The notes: generated by a model not told the origin, from the sequence alone. A DNA stretch of 25,093 nucleotides from Bacteroidales bacterium (GCA_030638325.1 DAOWEV010000107.1:1-25093); one strand, 5' to 3'. Positions 15,340-23,041 are shown, numbered from the stretch's first letter. Made by a program: numbers and translations.

Positions 15340-15372
15340 ATTAAAAATATGCATGTTGACGAGTCATGCATA
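15340..15372 (-). terminator. Intrinsic-terminator-like hairpin after the HD gene
   Basis: Read on the minus strand, TATGCATG and CATGCATA form a perfect 8-bp stem around a 9-nt loop, followed by ATTTTTAATAATTT. It begins 3 nt after the HD gene stop codon. The stem is AT-rich, so strength is uncertain. Confidence 0.5.
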
Positions 15373-15375
15373 ATA

Positions 15376-16614
15376 TCACTTATCAACAGAAGGCAGGCCT
15401 TTTGGGTAACACAGGAAATATTTTGTGACAGGCTTGGATATCATGGATATATCCAGCATGTCGGAAGCCTCTGCAATGTCCTTTACAGAACCATCCCTGA
15501 ATAGTATATTGATGTTCGCATTGTAAGGATCATAGGCATAATTTGTAGTAACATCCTGAAAAACAAAATAGTCAGTTTCATGCTCGTTTGATCTCAGAAA
15601 GTGAGATGCGGCTTTTTTGATATTTTCAATATAGGTTTTATTAAATGGTTCATTTTGCATTTCAATCCTGAAGAATCTCCTGTTGATTAGCATCTTGCTT
15701 AATTTCGATAAAACAGTGTCGGAACTATCCTGCCAGACCTTTACCGAAGCAATGATATCAATATCATCCAGTAAGGAGAATTTGTTAATAACTTCTTCAT
15801 CATTCCGGAAGTCGTTCAAAAAGAATTCATTCTCTAAAAAGAAATTGAATGCCGGGGTACTGAAAAGCTTGCTGCCGTTCCTGCGCAGATATTTGGCTCG
15901 TTTCAGTATTTGCATCAGCAGATATTCAGCTGCGATCACAGTTTTGTGAAGATAAACCTGCCAGTACATCAATCTTCTTGCAATCAGGAACTTTTCAATG
16001 GAATAAATACCTTTTGCTTCGATAACAAGCCGGTCGTTATGCACATTCAACATATTCAGGATACGGTCATCACTGATGATGCCCTCTGCAACTCCACAGA
16101 AAAAGCTGTCTCTTTTCATATAATCCAGCCTGTCCATATCAAGCTGACCGGAGACCAATTGATGCATGAACTTTCTGGGGCAGAGATCTTTGAAGATTTC
16201 AATGGCTTTGGATAGCTGATGATCAAATTCCTCATTTAAGCGGTTCATGTAAATGAGCGAAATATCTTCATGATTTACTTCACTCACGATAGCATGTTCC
16301 AATGCATGTGAGAAGGGGCCATGTCCGATATCATGCAAAAGTATCGTGATGAGCAAAGCCAGCTCTTCCTCGTGGCTGATCTCCCGGCCTTTTGATCTGA
16401 GTGTCTGAACGGCCAGGCTCATGAGGTACATGGCGCCCAGGCTGTGATGAAACCGGGTATGGAGAGCCCCCGGGTAGATGAGATGGGTAAGCCCAAGTTG
16501 TTTTATCCGCCGTAGACGCTGAAAAAATGGATGTTCGATCAATTTGAAAATAATCTCATCGGAAATGCTGATGAATCCATATACCGGATCGTTGATGACC
16601 TTGCGTTTATACAT
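15376..16614 (-). CDS. HD-domain phosphohydrolase, SAMHD1/dGTPase-like (YwfO group)
   Basis: The 412-residue cytoplasmic protein has the HD metal site in order: H56/H57 (RFHHSLGAMYLM), H94-D95 (LLHDIGHGPFSHALEH) and D159 (SGQLDMDRLDYMKRD). The N-terminal VINDPVYGFISI and HPFFQRLRRIKQLGL are typical of this family, whose studied members hydrolyse deoxynucleoside triphosphates. Substrate in this lineage is not known. The ATG at 16614 is chosen over an in-frame GTG two codons upstream. It lies beside lpxD on the same strand, separated by a terminator-like hairpin and repeats. A -7 box at 16733-16740 would give it a leader of about 115 nt containing the long heptamer hairpin. Confidence 0.88.
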   Translation of the reverse strand: MYKRKVINDPVYGFISISDEIIFKLIEHPFFQRLRRIKQLGLTHLIYPGALHTRFHHSLGAMYLMSLAVQTLRSKGREISHEEELALLITILLHDIGHGPFSHALEHAIVSEVNHEDISLIYMNRLNEEFDHQLSKAIEIFKDLCPRKFMHQLVSGQLDMDRLDYMKRDSFFCGVAEGIISDDRILNMLNVHNDRLVIEAKGIYSIEKFLIARRLMYWQVYLHKTVIAAEYLLMQILKRAKYLRRNGSKLFSTPAFNFFLENEFFLNDFRNDEEVINKFSLLDDIDIIASVKVWQDSSDTVLSKLSKMLINRRFFRIEMQNEPFNKTYIENIKKAASHFLRSNEHETDYFVFQDVTTNYAYDPYNANINILFRDGSVKDIAEASDMLDISMISKPVTKYFLCYPKGLPSVDK

Positions 16615-16657
16615 AGGCACTTACGGTGTTACTTTTACCGACAGGTTGTTTGTTTTT

Positions 16658-16715
16658 GTTGCAGGTTACAGGTTGCAGGTTCTCAACTTGCAACCTGCAA
16701 CCTGTAACTTGCAAC
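16658..16715. repeat. Heptamer hairpin, copy 1 (GTTGCAG words), 24-bp stem
   Basis: The heptamers GTTGCAG, GTTACAG, GTTGCAG, GTTCTCA are followed by inverse heptamers ACTTGCA, ACCTGCA, ACCTGTA, ACTTGCA. Arms 16658-16681 and 16692-16715 pair over 24 bp with one mismatch (a G-U in RNA). A second copy lies at 18648-18698, and a shorter relative at 5606-5659. Confidence 0.9.
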
Positions 16716-16732
16716 AGTTAATAAATTCCCAC

Positions 16733-16740
16733 CAAAGGTA
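16733..16740 (-). promoter_or_regulatory. TAnnTTTG box, candidate promoter of the HD gene
   Basis: On the minus strand this is TACCTTTG. It lies at the start of the 28-bp segment also found after porX, where the equivalent box is mutated. No clear -33 TTG is present. If used, the hairpin at 16658-16715 is transcribed as part of the leader. Confidence 0.4.
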
Positions 16741-16768
16741 GTTTTAATTCGATACTTGTTTTGAAATA
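16741..16768. repeat. 28-bp direct repeat flanking porX, copy 1
   Basis: The 28 bases are identical to 18724-18751; key words are TTAATTCGATAC and TTGTTTTGAAATA. Together with the hairpin to its left, the duplicated block is about 110 bp. Confidence 0.9.
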
Positions 16769-16950
16769 ATAAAGTATCTAAAGTAACGAGTTCTTGTTAA
16801 ATTTTCTTAAAAATACAATAAATTTTAAGAAACTCCGCTTGAATATAAATTATTTGGCCTGTTGATTGAAGTCCTATTATTTTTCTTTGTAACTTTATAA
16901 ATATTATAAATAGTGTTTTCACACAGGCATAGAGATATTAAGCGATGTAA

Positions 16951-16974
16951 CGAATAAACGAATAAACGAATAAA
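16951..16974. repeat. Octamer repeat, 3 perfect units of CGAATAAA
   Basis: Three identical 8-bp units end 42 nt before the porX ATG. They are followed by looser CAATTGAA/CAGTTGAA and ACAAACA words, so the porX leader region continues with about 8-bp spacing. Confidence 0.85.
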
Positions 16975-17016
16975 CAATTGAACACAAACACAGTTGAACA
17001 CAAAAACAAACAAACA

Positions 17017-18570
17017 ATGGAATTAGCACGGATTTTATGGGTAGATGACGAGATAGAAATGCTCAGGCCACACATTCTCTTTTTGGAGCAGAAGGGATAT
17101 CATGTTAAAACTTCCAATAATGGGGAGGAAGCTTTGGAAATGATCAAATCGCAGGTTTTTGATATTATCTTTCTTGATGAAAATATGCCCGGGCTGACTG
17201 GTATTGAAACCTTGGAAGAGATCAAAGTATCATACCCCAACCTCCCGGTGGTGATGATCACCAAAAGCGAGGAGGAGAGCATCATGGAAGATGCTATAGG
17301 ATCAAAAATCGCAGATTATCTTATCAAACCGGTAAAACCTAACCAGATCCTTCTAAGCCTGAAGAAGAACCTGGAAAATAAAAAGCTGGTGAATGAAAAA
17401 ACAACTTTTGGGTACCAACAGGAATTTCGCAATATCAGTATGGATATTTCAAATAACCCCGACCATTCAGGCTGGGTTGAAATATTGAGGAACCTTACCC
17501 GTTGGGAGCTTGACCTGGAAAAGTCAAGCGATGAAAGCATTTTTGAGATACTGCAGATGCAAAAAGAAGAAGCTAACCAGGTCTTTTCAAAATTTGTGGA
17601 CAAGAATTACATAGACTGGGTACAGGGCCGGGATGAAGATGGCCCGTTGCAGTCTCAAACCTTGTTTCGTAAGAAAGTTTTTCCGCTGTTAGATAATGAT
17701 AAGCCGTTTTTTGTACTGCTCATTGACAATCTTCGTTTTGACCAGTGGAAAGCCATTCAACCATTGATAGAAGATTATTTCAGGGTTGAAGATGAAGATG
17801 TTTATTACAGTATCCTTCCAACAACAACACAATATGCAAGAAATGCAATTTTCTCCGGATTGATGCCCCTGGAGATCGAACGCAAATATCCCCAATACTG
17901 GATTGGAGAAAACCAGGAGGGGTCCAGAAATCAGTTTGAGAGTGAATTGCTGGGTGAACAATTGAAAAGGTATGGCCACAATGTGAAATATTCATACAAT
18001 AAGGTGCTGAATCTTGCGGCAGGTAAAAAGCTGGTTGACAATCTCCCTAACCTGCTAAACAACAAGCTGAATGTGATCGTCTATAATTTTGTGGACATGC
18101 TGTCACATGCCAGGACTGAAATGGAGATCATAAGGGAACTGGCAAGTGATGAAAAAGCATACAGATCATTGATGGTCTCGTGGTTTGAACATTCTTCACT
18201 CTTCGATATCATCAAGTATCTTTCTGAAAAAAAGATCAATATGGTCATTACTACAGATCATGGGTCTGTAAGGGCGAACGCCCCTGTTAAAGTTATTGGT
18301 GACAGGAACACCAATACCAACCTGCGGTATAAAATTGGTAAGAGCCTTAACTTTAATCCGAAAGAAGTGTTCGAGATAAAAAATCCCCATGATGCCTTTT
18401 TGCCGAAAATAAATGTGAGCTCAATTTTCATTTTCTGCCGGAAAAATGATTTTTTCGCATATCCCAATAACTATAACTACTACGTCAACTATTATAAAAA
18501 TACATTTCAGCACGGAGGCGTTTCAATGGAAGAAATGCTGATCCCGGTGGTTTATCTGAAAGCGAAGTAA
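17017..18570 (+). CDS. porX: PorX: response regulator with PglZ (alkaline-phosphatase-like) effector domain, type IX secretion regulator
   Basis: The 517-residue protein has a receiver domain at residues 1-120 with acidic pocket D10-D11, phospho-acceptor D54 (FLDENMPG) and K104 (LIKPVKP), a helical linker, and a C-terminal PglZ domain (about 205-517). The PglZ part has the metal-site strand LLIDNLR (D237), the nucleophile loop LPTTTQYARNAIFSG (T269-T271) and TTDHGS. This is the PorX layout and length. In Porphyromonas, PorX with the sensor PorY activates type IX secretion, working with the sigma factor SigP; the PglZ domain acts on oligonucleotides. No porY is in the window. I chose the ATG at 17017; an in-frame TTG at 16978 would add 13 residues rich in Asn, Thr and Lys. 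tsaE and ald follow on the same strand. Confidence 0.93.
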   Translation: MELARILWVDDEIEMLRPHILFLEQKGYHVKTSNNGEEALEMIKSQVFDIIFLDENMPGLTGIETLEEIKVSYPNLPVVMITKSEEESIMEDAIGSKIADYLIKPVKPNQILLSLKKNLENKKLVNEKTTFGYQQEFRNISMDISNNPDHSGWVEILRNLTRWELDLEKSSDESIFEILQMQKEEANQVFSKFVDKNYIDWVQGRDEDGPLQSQTLFRKKVFPLLDNDKPFFVLLIDNLRFDQWKAIQPLIEDYFRVEDEDVYYSILPTTTQYARNAIFSGLMPLEIERKYPQYWIGENQEGSRNQFESELLGEQLKRYGHNVKYSYNKVLNLAAGKKLVDNLPNLLNNKLNVIVYNFVDMLSHARTEMEIIRELASDEKAYRSLMVSWFEHSSLFDIIKYLSEKKINMVITTDHGSVRANAPVKVIGDRNTNTNLRYKIGKSLNFNPKEVFEIKNPHDAFLPKINVSSIFIFCRKNDFFAYPNNYNYYVNYYKNTFQHGGVSMEEMLIPVVYLKAK

Positions 18571-18647
18571 ACAATCGTATAACTATTTTACAATCATTTT
18601 TTTAGATGTAAAAGAACAAAACTAACCAACATGTTGTATGTTTTTTT

Positions 18648-18698
18648 GTTACAGGTTACAGGTTGCAGGTTCTCAACTTGCAACCTGTAACCTGCAAC
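18648..18698. repeat. Heptamer hairpin, copy 2 (GTTACAG words), 20-bp stem
   Basis: Arms 18648-18667 and 18679-18698 pair over 20 bp with one mismatch around an 11-nt loop. Relative to copy 1 the right arm is one heptamer shorter and several bases differ, yet pairing is kept in a shifted register. Confidence 0.9.
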
Positions 18699-18723
18699 AG
18701 CCAATTAGTTCCTACTAAAGGTG

Positions 18724-18751
18724 GTTTTAATTCGATACTTGTTTTGAAATA
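18724..18751. repeat. 28-bp direct repeat flanking porX, copy 2
   Basis: Identical over 28 bases to 16741-16768. Similarity continues to the left (AAAGGT and further) into the hairpin. Confidence 0.9.
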
Positions 18752-18764
18752 GCATAGTTAATTT

Positions 18765-19205
18765 ATGGCCAGCAGCAGTTCTTATATGATCATAAGGGAT
18801 GAATCAGAATTACCTGAGGTAGCTTCAGTTATCCTGAACAAATTTCCGGATGAACGGGTGTTCGGATTATACGGTGACCTGGGAGCCGGAAAAACAACTT
18901 TCATCAAAGTCTTCTGCAAAGCTTTAGAGGTTACAGACGATGTTGCCAGCCCAAGTTTTTCAATCGTTAATGAGTACCTGACAAAAAAAGGGGCCAGGGT
19001 TTATCATTTTGACTTTTTCAGGATAAAAAAGCAAGTTGAAGTGCTTGATATCGGATTTGAAGAGTATCTTTACAGTGGCTCATTTTGTTTTATGGAATGG
19101 CCTGAGAAAATCAACGAACTTTTACCTGACAATTACGTATACATTAAGATTGAAACAGCAGAAGATGAAGGAAGTAGAAAGATATCTTTTAGCCTAATGA
19201 ATTAA
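18765..19205 (+). CDS. tsaE: tRNA threonylcarbamoyladenosine biosynthesis ATPase TsaE
   Basis: The 146-residue cytoplasmic P-loop protein has Walker A GDLGAGKTTF (residues 38-47), the switch-like ASPSFSIVNEY, HFDFFRI and FMEWPEKI motifs that define TsaE. With TsaB, TsaC and TsaD it makes the t6A37 modification of tRNAs that read ANN codons, acting as the ATPase of the complex. Length is usual. The start is ATG at 18765; an ATG at 18786 is an alternative, since the first residues (ASSSSY) look non-conserved. It sits between porX and the alanine dehydrogenase-like gene; I recall this order from other Bacteroidota. Confidence 0.93.
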   Translation: MASSSSYMIIRDESELPEVASVILNKFPDERVFGLYGDLGAGKTTFIKVFCKALEVTDDVASPSFSIVNEYLTKKGARVYHFDFFRIKKQVEVLDIGFEEYLYSGSFCFMEWPEKINELLPDNYVYIKIETAEDEGSRKISFSLMN

Positions 19206-19210
19206 TGAGG

Positions 19211-19245
19211 AGTTAAAAGTTAAAAGTTAAAAGTTGAAGGTTATG
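19211..19245. repeat. Heptamer array, 5 units, AGTTAAA
   Basis: Units AGTTAAA three times, then AGTTGAA and GGTTATG, in 7-bp register, starting 5 nt after the tsaE stop codon. It is the inverse of the array at 19346-19395. Confidence 0.85.
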
Positions 19246-19345
19246 GTAGTACGCCGATTTGAAGAAATTATGCTCTCTGACACTGGAAATATCCAAATTA
19301 ATATCAGCCTTTATAAAAACCCTATAACTTAAAAACTGTCAACGT

Positions 19346-19395
19346 TATAACTTTATGAACTTTCAACTTTATAAACTTTCAACTTTCAACTCTGC
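19346..19395. repeat. Array of CAACTTT words, period 7 to 9, inverse of 19211-19245
   Basis: The words TAACTTT, GAACTTT, CAACTTT, AAACTTT, CAACTTT and CAACTCT lie at 7- or 9-bp spacing. CAACTTT complements the AGTTGAA/AGTTAAA words about 110 bp upstream, so the arrays could pair. Confidence 0.75.
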
Positions 19396-19452
19396 ATGAA
19401 TAATGCAGCTTAGAAAGCTCTAAATATTAAGGTATTTGTCAATATTCATAAG

Positions 19453-20676
19453 ATGGATCCTAATCAGAAAAAATACATGCAATTTTCTCATGCCGAGGGA
19501 CTTATGCCCAAGGAAGAAACCCTGGAGATAAGCCGCCAACATAAAAATATCACGATAGGTATTCCCCGCGAAATCTCTCAGGAGGAACGCCGAGTGACAC
19601 TGGTGCCGGAAGCTGCAGGATTGCTGACTCAAAATGGCCACCATGTGCTGCTTGAGACCAATGCCGGGCTGGGAGCCGGTTTTACAGATCATGAATACAG
19701 TGAAGCCGGGGCAAGTATCGTACATACAGCTGCTGAGGTATACAAAGCTGATATGATACTGAAAGTGGCGCCGCCACAGCTGGAGGAGATTGAGTATATG
19801 AAAGAACGGCAGTATATCATTTCAGCAGTCAATCTTTTACAGCAAGAGAAGGCTTATTTCAGAATGTTGATGAATAAAAAGATCACGGCCCTTGGCTATG
19901 AGTATATTCAGGATGAATTTGGCTCGTATCCGGTCAGGAGGACCATTAGCGAGATTGTTGGAAATACTTCGGTTATGATCGCTGCCCATTTTCTGAGTGA
20001 TCCTGAATATGGCAGGGGGAGTATGCTGGGAGGGTTTTCCGGGATCACCTCAACCGAAGTTGTGATTCTTGGTGCCGGAACAGTAGGGGAGTTTGCAGCT
20101 CGTACAGCGCTCGGAATGGGCGCTCTTGTCAGGATATTTGATGATTCCATTTACCGGCTGCGAAGAATACAGGAGCTTTTAAACAACAGGGTCTTTACTT
20201 CAATCATCCAGCCAAAGGTTCTAACCAAAGCATTACGTACGGCAGATGTTGTTATTGGAGCCATATATTCATCTTCCGGCCCAACACCCTGTGTTGTGTC
20301 AGAGCAGATGGTCAAAGAAATGAAAAGCAATTCAGTGATCATTGATGTAAGTATTGACCAGGGAGGATGTGTTGAGACTTCCAGGCTTACTACCCATAAG
20401 AACCCGGTATTGAAAAAATATGATGTAATCCATTACTGTGTTTCAAATATTGCATCCAGGGTGCCCCATACAGCTTCCTATGCCCTGAGTAACTTTTTTG
20501 CGCCACTCATTCTGAATATGGGTGAGGCAGGCGGCCCGGAAAACCTGATCCGCTCCGACCGGCATCTGTGTCATGGCCTTTATCTGTTTCAAGGTATCCT
20601 GTCCAACAAATATATCAGCGATCTTTTTGATCTTCCGTTCCAGGATATAGACCTGTTGCTGGCAGCTTTCGATTAA
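19453..20676 (+). CDS. ald: Alanine dehydrogenase-like NAD-dependent enzyme, with the usual catalytic His replaced
   Basis: The 407-residue protein belongs to the alanine dehydrogenase/PNT family, which interconverts L-alanine and pyruvate plus ammonia. It has an N-terminal extension of about 32 residues, then GIPREISQEERRVTLVPE (36-53), K104 in MILKVAPP, the Rossmann loop ILGAGTVGEFAA (205-216) with D230 after the second strand (fits NAD), and VIIDVSIDQGG. In classical enzymes a His follows in a YLHLA motif; here the aligned stretch is ISAVNLLQQ, with N127 at the His place. From memory, other Bacteroidota proteins share this difference, so it may be lineage-wide and the reaction may differ. 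aroB follows 16 nt later, so ald-aroB-aroA is probably an operon. Confidence 0.82.
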   Translation: MDPNQKKYMQFSHAEGLMPKEETLEISRQHKNITIGIPREISQEERRVTLVPEAAGLLTQNGHHVLLETNAGLGAGFTDHEYSEAGASIVHTAAEVYKADMILKVAPPQLEEIEYMKERQYIISAVNLLQQEKAYFRMLMNKKITALGYEYIQDEFGSYPVRRTISEIVGNTSVMIAAHFLSDPEYGRGSMLGGFSGITSTEVVILGAGTVGEFAARTALGMGALVRIFDDSIYRLRRIQELLNNRVFTSIIQPKVLTKALRTADVVIGAIYSSSGPTPCVVSEQMVKEMKSNSVIIDVSIDQGGCVETSRLTTHKNPVLKKYDVIHYCVSNIASRVPHTASYALSNFFAPLILNMGEAGGPENLIRSDRHLCHGLYLFQGILSNKYISDLFDLPFQDIDLLLAAFD

Positions 20677-20692
20677 TAAATACCTTCTTGTG

Positions 20693-21778
20693 ATGCAACA
20701 CTCCAATATCATTGATGCCGGTAATTACCCGGTTTACATTGGGGCTGAGGTATTCACAATAATGGAAAATTTACTTCACATGCAGAAGTTTAATAAAAGC
20801 AGGTTTCTTATCCTCGTGGATGAAAATACCCGCCGTCACTGCCTTCAGAAGATACTGGAAAAAGTCCGGCCATTGGCTGATGCCGGGATCATCAGGATAA
20901 AATCGGGAGAAAAACATAAAGACCTTAAAAGCTGCTCCATTATCTGGCAGCATCTGATCGATGAAAAAGTTGACCGCCATACGGTACTTGCTAACCTTGG
21001 AGGAGGTGTTATCAGTGATGTGGGTGGATTTGCTGCTGCTACATTTAAAAGAGGAATACGCTATATTAACATCCCCACCTCCCTGACCGGCCAGATAGAT
21101 GCAGCCATTGGCGGTAAAGTGGGAATAGACTATAAACAATTAAAAAATCAGATCGGACTTTTTGCCGACCCACAGGCGGTGTTCATTCACCCGGAATTTC
21201 TGTCAAGCCTGGATGAGGAACACCTCTTAGGAGGTTTTGCTGAGATCATTAAGCATGGCTTGATCATGGATGCTGCTTTTTGGGATCAGATTAAACAGAC
21301 TCCTTTTGATCAAGTCAGTGAATGGCCCGAATTGATCAGTCATTCTGCACGGATCAAAGCCTCTGTGGTTAAAGCTGACCCATTCGAACGCAAATACCGG
21401 AAAATCCTGAACTTTGGACATACCATCGGGCATGCTGTTGAATCGTTGATCATCAATAATATAGAATACCCGATGACGCACGGCAGGGCAGTGGCTGTTG
21501 GCATGATATGCGAATCCTATCTTTCTTATAAAAGACTTGGCCTGGCGCCTGATCAACTGAGCGAGATCGTGGATTATATCATGGCTAACTATCAACATGT
21601 CAGATTTACCGACAGCCAGCTTGACAGCATTATGGAACATATGGCACATGATAAAAAGAATGAACAAGGACAGATCATGTTTTCCTTGCTTCAGAGCATT
21701 GGTTATGCAAGGATCAATATAAGTTGCGAGCCCGGACTGATCCGGGAGAGTCTCAGGTATTATCAGGATCTTAGATGA
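20693..21778 (+). CDS. aroB: 3-dehydroquinate synthase
   Basis: The 361-residue enzyme converts DAHP to 3-dehydroquinate, the second step of the shikimate pathway, using NAD and a divalent metal. The NAD loop is NLGGGVISDVGGFAAATFKRG, followed by IPTSLTGQIDAAIGGKVGID. Metal ligands are E184 (GGFAEIIKHG), H247 (FGHTIGHAVES) and H263 (MTHGRAVAVG). The ATG at 20693 directly follows an in-frame GTG; I prefer the ATG. It starts 16 nt after ald and ends 3 nt before aroA. Confidence 0.95.
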   Translation: MQHSNIIDAGNYPVYIGAEVFTIMENLLHMQKFNKSRFLILVDENTRRHCLQKILEKVRPLADAGIIRIKSGEKHKDLKSCSIIWQHLIDEKVDRHTVLANLGGGVISDVGGFAAATFKRGIRYINIPTSLTGQIDAAIGGKVGIDYKQLKNQIGLFADPQAVFIHPEFLSSLDEEHLLGGFAEIIKHGLIMDAAFWDQIKQTPFDQVSEWPELISHSARIKASVVKADPFERKYRKILNFGHTIGHAVESLIINNIEYPMTHGRAVAVGMICESYLSYKRLGLAPDQLSEIVDYIMANYQHVRFTDSQLDSIMEHMAHDKKNEQGQIMFSLLQSIGYARINISCEPGLIRESLRYYQDLR

Positions 21779-21781
21779 GAA

Positions 21782-23041
21782 ATGGATATAGTGAAATTGC
21801 ATAAGAAAACCCGGGCAATGCATGGAATGGTCACTATTCCTGCCTCCAAAAGCATTACGAACAGGCTGTTGATCCTGAAAGCTTTATCCGGCGGCCGGAT
21901 AGTTCCCGTGAATGTGTCTGCAACAGGAGATTCAGAGCTACTGCAGGATCTTCTTACCAATATTACCCGCTATCAGGAAAATAACAGTGCCGGATCCCTT
22001 ACCCTGGATGCAGGCAATACCGGTACCGTGATGAGATTTCTTACCGCATACCTGTCGACACTACCGGGAAATTATACCTTGACAGGCAGTGAACGCATGA
22101 AACAACGGCCTGTGGGTGATCTGGTAAAAGCGCTTAAAAGCCTTGGAGCAGAGATCAGGTTTCTAAACAAAAATGGATTCCCACCTTTATTTATTAAAGG
22201 AAAAAGGTTTTACGGCGGAGAGGTGGAAGTGAATGCTACTGTTAGTAGTCAGTTCATAAGCGCCCTGCTATTAATCGCTCCTTTTTTGGAAAATGGCCTG
22301 AAGATCACCATGTTGGGAGAAGTGTCGTCAAAACCATACATTCTGATGACCATTAATTTACTGAAAAGATCAGGTATTGAAGTAATTTGGAAAGATGATA
22401 CTATCATAGTTGCAGAAGTGGCTGAATTGAATGAAAAAGAGATTTATGTTGAAGCAGACTGGAGCACTGCTGCTTTTTGGTATGAGATGATGGCTTTGTC
22501 CACTTCCGGGAAGCTGAAAATAATGGGTCTGAAACAGGAGAGTGTCCAGGGAGATTCTGTGCTCCCGGAAATATTCGATAAACTTGGTGTTTCCACGACA
22601 TTTCTTCCCGAAGGAATACGGCTTGAAAAGATAGAGCTTGTCGAAATGAGCCCGCCTGAGTTTGATTTTGCTGATCATCCGGACCTGGCCCAGCCGGTGA
22701 TCATGTGTTGTGCAGCCCTGGGAACAGAACGGCGTTTCAGGGGATTGGAAAGCCTCAGGATCAAGGAGACTGACAGGATAATGGCCTTGCAGCAAGAGCT
22801 CCAAAAGATCGATTGCAGACTGCTTGAGGAAGCCCCGGGTGTATGGAGACTGGATGCTAAATATGTAAAAATTGAAGAAGGAACAATATTTGAAACCTAT
22901 GACGATCATCGCATGGCTATGGCGTTGGCCCCGCTTGCTATTATTACTAATAACATCGTCATAAAAAATCCAGGTGTGGTCAGGAAATCTTATCCCGGTT
23001 TCTGGAGTGAATTGCAGAAGGCAGGGATAGATGTGGATTAA
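21782..23041 (+). CDS. aroA: 5-enolpyruvylshikimate-3-phosphate synthase
   Basis: The 419-residue enzyme transfers enolpyruvyl from PEP to shikimate-3-phosphate. Signatures in order: PASKSITNR (K23, R28), LDAGNTGTVMRFL (75-87), SERMKQRPVGDL (103-114), the SSQF loop (155-158), HPDLAQP with the catalytic-site aspartate D301, RIKETDR (326-332) and YDDHRMAMA (373-381). All key residues known for the family appear present. Length is normal. It begins 3 nt after the aroB stop, so translation is probably coupled. Large open frames on the opposite strand (such as 22370-23053) are shadows. Confidence 0.95.
   Translation: MDIVKLHKKTRAMHGMVTIPASKSITNRLLILKALSGGRIVPVNVSATGDSELLQDLLTNITRYQENNSAGSLTLDAGNTGTVMRFLTAYLSTLPGNYTLTGSERMKQRPVGDLVKALKSLGAEIRFLNKNGFPPLFIKGKRFYGGEVEVNATVSSQFISALLLIAPFLENGLKITMLGEVSSKPYILMTINLLKRSGIEVIWKDDTIIVAEVAELNEKEIYVEADWSTAAFWYEMMALSTSGKLKIMGLKQESVQGDSVLPEIFDKLGVSTTFLPEGIRLEKIELVEMSPPEFDFADHPDLAQPVIMCCAALGTERRFRGLESLRIKETDRIMALQQELQKIDCRLLEEAPGVWRLDAKYVKIEEGTIFETYDDHRMAMALAPLAIITNNIVIKNPGVVRKSYPGFWSELQKAGIDVD

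Larger units (their letters stand above)
15045..15375. other. 331-bp gene-free spacer between lpxD and the HD gene
   Basis: It contains, from left to right: an A/T-rich lpxD upstream region, an 11-bp-period array (15105-15170), two 25-bp direct repeats that are partly its inverse (15186-15240), an A/T-rich stretch, and a hairpin terminator for the HD gene (15340-15372). No open frame with coding character was seen, and no TAnnTTTG box was found for lpxD. Confidence 0.7.
16615..17016. other. 402-bp divergent spacer between the HD gene and porX
   Basis: It holds, from the HD side: the heptamer hairpin (16658-16715), a TAnnTTTG box on the minus strand (16733-16740) in a 28-bp flank shared with the spacer after porX, an A/T-rich core (about 16770-16920) with only a one-mismatch -7 candidate for porX (TTTCTTTG near 16881), and an octamer repeat just before porX (16951-16974). 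No coding frame is apparent. Confidence 0.7.
18571..18764. other. 194-bp spacer after porX, mostly repeat
   Basis: It contains the second heptamer hairpin (18648-18698) and the second 28-bp flank (18724-18751), ending 13 nt before the tsaE ATG. No TAnnTTTG box was found, so tsaE may be read from porX. Confidence 0.7.
19206..19452. other. 247-bp spacer between tsaE and ald
   Basis: It contains two arrays of about 7-bp period in opposite orientation (19211-19245 and 19346-19395), about 100 bp of unremarkable sequence between them, and a 6-bp-stem hairpin at 19392-19408. No exact TAnnTTTG box was found; GGTATTTG near 19432 misses the TA. Confidence 0.6.

Noticed and set aside
16978..17016. TTG start of porX adding 13 residues
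   Set aside because: The extra residues are Asn/Thr/Lys-rich leader-like sequence, and the ATG at 17017 gives the usual PorX length and a receiver domain starting at once.
18571..18605. T-rich tract after porX as an intrinsic terminator
   Set aside because: No convincing stem precedes the T tract.
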